This document shows, one piece after another, positions 61,733 to 64,000 of a DNA stretch of 64,000 bases. The stretch is taken from the NCBI GenBank assembly GCA_028829895.1, contig CM054183.1, forward strand, positions 74,635,571-74,699,570. The letters run 5' to 3'. Origin of the DNA: Sinotaia quadrata. Lineage: Eukaryota; Mollusca; Gastropoda; Architaenioglossa; Viviparidae. The translations under genes and the position numbers were made by a program. The notes beneath the pieces were generated by a model. It had not been told where the DNA came from. It saw nothing but the letters and a program-made list of their open reading frames with translations, and searched no databases. Numbering within the stretch: the first letter of the stretch is position 1; each line of letters starts with the position of its first letter.

Positions 61733-62054
61733 TACAAATGACGAAGTGAGAAACAGAATTAGACAAGTCATTGGGCCCTTTGAAGAGCTATTGGCCATTG
61801 TGAAAAAATGCAAAATGAAATGGTATGGGCATGTCACACGTTCAACAGGGTTTGCCAAGACAATCATGCAAGTTACTGTGCACGGAGGGTGAAGGAGAGG
61901 AAGACAGGAAAAGATGGGAGGATAACATCTCAGAGTTGACAGGATTGAAGCTGAGTGAAGATTATCAGAGAACAGAATGGAATGAAGGAAGCTGGTTGTA
62001 AGGTCATCAGTGGTGCCTCAGTGGTCGGCAAGACTAATGGATGGATGGATGGAT
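61733..62054 (+). mobile_element. Non-LTR retrotransposon (RTE-like) 3' fragment, copy 3
   Basis: A 3' fragment beginning near NDEVRNRIRQVIGPFEELLA (about 61737-61796), then KKCKMKWYGHVTRSTGFAKT (about 61803-61862), followed by frameshifted RWEDNI-like and NRMEEAGCKV-like sequence. It ends in a (GGAT)n tail at 62036-62054. It is the same family as 1-1168 and 10858-12443, and the same orientation. It lacks everything N-terminal to the thumb region. Confidence 0.85.
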
Positions 62055-62369
62055 CTAAACAGATGTTTGTATTTTTGTTGCTGTACATTTAAATATTATA
62101 ATCTTGTGAAAGTTTTTAAAATAAACAAACAAATGCTTGTAAAACATAAACAGACTTTACGGGATGGATAGGTGGGATTGATATATATTAGGTACTGACA
62201 CTTTACAGTTTATTGGTGATTGGAGCATGATATACCTTGCATGGATTTATATTACACTGAGCACAAAACCCAAAATTGTATTTTTGCTTGAGATGATAAT
62301 GGCAATTATTAGTCTTGGGCATCTTGATGTTGACATAACCTCACACATTTTTATCTTCACAGGCCAATG

Positions 62370-63400
62370 CTCTCACAACTTCAGATGTAATTTGTTGGCA
62401 CTGAATTCAGCAGTGAGTTTATGTAGCAAGTTCATGAAAGATGCATGGTGTATTGCAGTTGAAATCTGGTCATAAAGTATGAAAATGTTTGTGATGGCAG
62501 AATGTACTAGAAACCAAAGAATGTATTACAGACCTTATTACAATTCTGCCTACAGTCATATTTCATTCTCTTTTGGTCATGAATATCCACACCATTCATG
62601 TGAGCATTGTAATCAAAGAGGGATTGCAACTAGAGAACAGGTTAATGAGCACCATTGGGCTAAGCGTGTCTTTGAGCTTATTGCATGGAGGATGGGTCAC
62701 TGAAGTTTGACAGGACAGCTACTTGTTTTTATCCTACCACAACACTGGTCATATTACTGTTTCTTTTCCTCAGAATTTTTCTTTCATCTTGTTGTGGATT
62801 TGGCACCCATTTCAGCACTTATCAGAAAACTTTTTGTCTGCCATCTTACAGTTCCACAGGTACACAGTGTTGTCTTGATACAAATCTCTATAAGTTTTGG
62901 AGATGTAAAAAAAATGTCAAAAAAGAACTTGGTGTATGAAGTCTAGTTCTGCCGACAGCTTTGTGACAATATAATGATCAAGTCCATTAGGCTTTGGAAG
63001 AGTGTCTTCATGGCCAATGTAAATTTCAAACTTGTACAATTAGGCAGTGTCACTGTCATAGAGCATCAAACTTTAATGCCACACTTAATGGTTTTGAAGG
63101 CATGCAAACAAGCAAGGCATCCTCTAAAACAAATCATTGATTCGTCTACAGCCAAATGCTGCCAGATTATCCATCACTCCTTTCATTTTGTATAAGCAGT
63201 GAAAGTTCACATCTCCTCTAGCTGTCTCTGCCATCAGTCACTGATGTGAAGATATGAAGACAGACTGATAATATAATTTCTGGCAAAGATTGATTTTATG
63301 CCAACATTGTTGATAAAAGGATCCGCTGGCCAGTAGAGATCAATTTCTGGTAACTTAGGCCCATCACAATTTTTGCCATTTTGTGATTCACAGAGCAAAA
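62370..63400 (-). mobile_element. Degraded piggyBac transposase, antisense
   Basis: On the minus strand, broken frames follow the order of a piggyBac (PGBD) transposase. YWPADPFLSTML-like sequence lies near 63340-63300. A catalytic-core-like block follows with ESMICFRGCLACLHAFKTIK (about 63148-63095) and CGIKV. Next is FTSPKLIEICIKT (about 62900-62860) with LCTCGTVRW, and then a late piece, NIFILYDQ and SFMNLLHKLTAE (about 62500-62400). FxGxL-type and FTSPKL/ACGTVR-type motifs are conserved in this family. Stops and frameshifts are frequent. No TTAA-flanked ends were identified. It is separate from the TTAA MITE at 17817. Confidence 0.7.
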
Positions 63401-64000
63401 TCAGGCCCTGTGGGTAGAAGCAGTTTTTTAAAATACATTTTTAATAAACAACAATTGATTATATGAAACACTGATTTTGAAAATGAATTCAGTTCTGATT
63501 GGTTCAAAATAAGCTCAGTTTGGTTTTATGAGTAAAGCTGTTTTTAATTGAAAAATGGATGTACTCAAATAATATTTGAGTAAGCAAGGTGCTTAGATGC
63601 TCTTAAATGTATGAGAGAGCAAGGAGCTCTAATGCACTTATGTTGCTATGGCAATGTCTCTAGCATATGTATGTCATGGAATGATTTATTATAATAGTAC
63701 AAAGCCACAAACAAATCCAGATGTCAATGTTTAGGCTAAAAACAGCCATAACAATAGAATGTATTTGAAGGTTATATGTTATGTAAATAATTACAAGCTG
63801 ATAAAATCTGACACTAATAATTTATATGGGTTTTCTCTGTAGCCAAAAGTTATAGTCTCGGATAAATTGTAACCATCCATGTTATGTGTAAAATGTTCCA
63901 ACTGATTTTTCTAAAATCAGTAGTTTTAAAGTAATGCATAAAGATCATCTGAATCAAAACAGCAACATCTTTCCTTTTACTATTTGGATTTAATGAGACT

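Larger units (their letters stand above)
56187..64000 (+). other. TTC28 intron 5, open to the right edge
   Basis: At least 7.8 kb of intron. It holds a solo LTR (56404-58051), a pyrimidine-rich repeat (60240-60425), an RTE-like 3' fragment (61733-62054) and an antisense piggyBac remnant (62370-63400). The stretches 58057-59340 and 63401-64000 are AT-rich with no recognised content. The stretch 59340-61730 is less AT-rich and may hold an unrecognised element. Confidence 0.6.

Overview
This window is animal (metazoan) nuclear DNA. It is AT-rich and intron-rich, has no operons, and carries decayed copies of transposon families typical of animals: RTE-like and CR1/L2-like LINEs, hAT, piggyBac, solo LTRs and MITEs. 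Two conserved animal genes lie on the + strand. The sequence does not fix the species. The transposon mix, the multi-kilobase introns and the divergent, histidine-rich Ataxin-2 tail suggest an invertebrate such as a chelicerate or mollusc, but this is only a guess.

Layout. 1-24.2 kb: the 3' end of an Ataxin-2 gene (ATXN2). Five coding exons (3614-3734, 8553-8971, 15090-15315, 20084-20215, 21392-21429) join in one reading frame and give the last 311 residues and the stop codon. An intron in the 3' UTR (21465-23183) and a long 3' UTR follow. The Lsm, LsmAD and PAM2 parts lie left of the window. The introns hold RTE-like LINE copies, two antisense CR1/L2-like fragments, a hAT element, a TTAA-flanked MITE and several local duplications. 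24.2-37.2 kb: intergenic and transposon-rich. It has a hAT MITE with an exact 8-bp target duplication, a solo LTR with a 5-bp target duplication, a decayed hAT transposase, an LTR-like block and two exon-like orphan ORFs. 37.4-64 kb: the 5' part of a TTC28 gene. Five coding exons (37622-37663, 40322-40639, 46644-46791, 52472-52744, 54811-56186) encode 719 residues of TPR repeats. The gene runs off the right edge.

The TTC28 introns hold the most notable structures. One is a 1317-bp DNA transposon with 33-bp perfect terminal inverted repeats, inserted in a minisatellite whose own unit is a hairpin. The others are a second solo LTR of the same family as the intergenic one, a hAT MITE, a degraded antisense piggyBac transposase and an orphan exon resembling a polycystin or adhesion-GPCR GPS region. 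The two host genes are unrelated (an RNA-binding protein and a midzone-type TPR scaffold) and are simply head-to-tail neighbours. I saw no tRNA or rRNA genes and no CRISPR.
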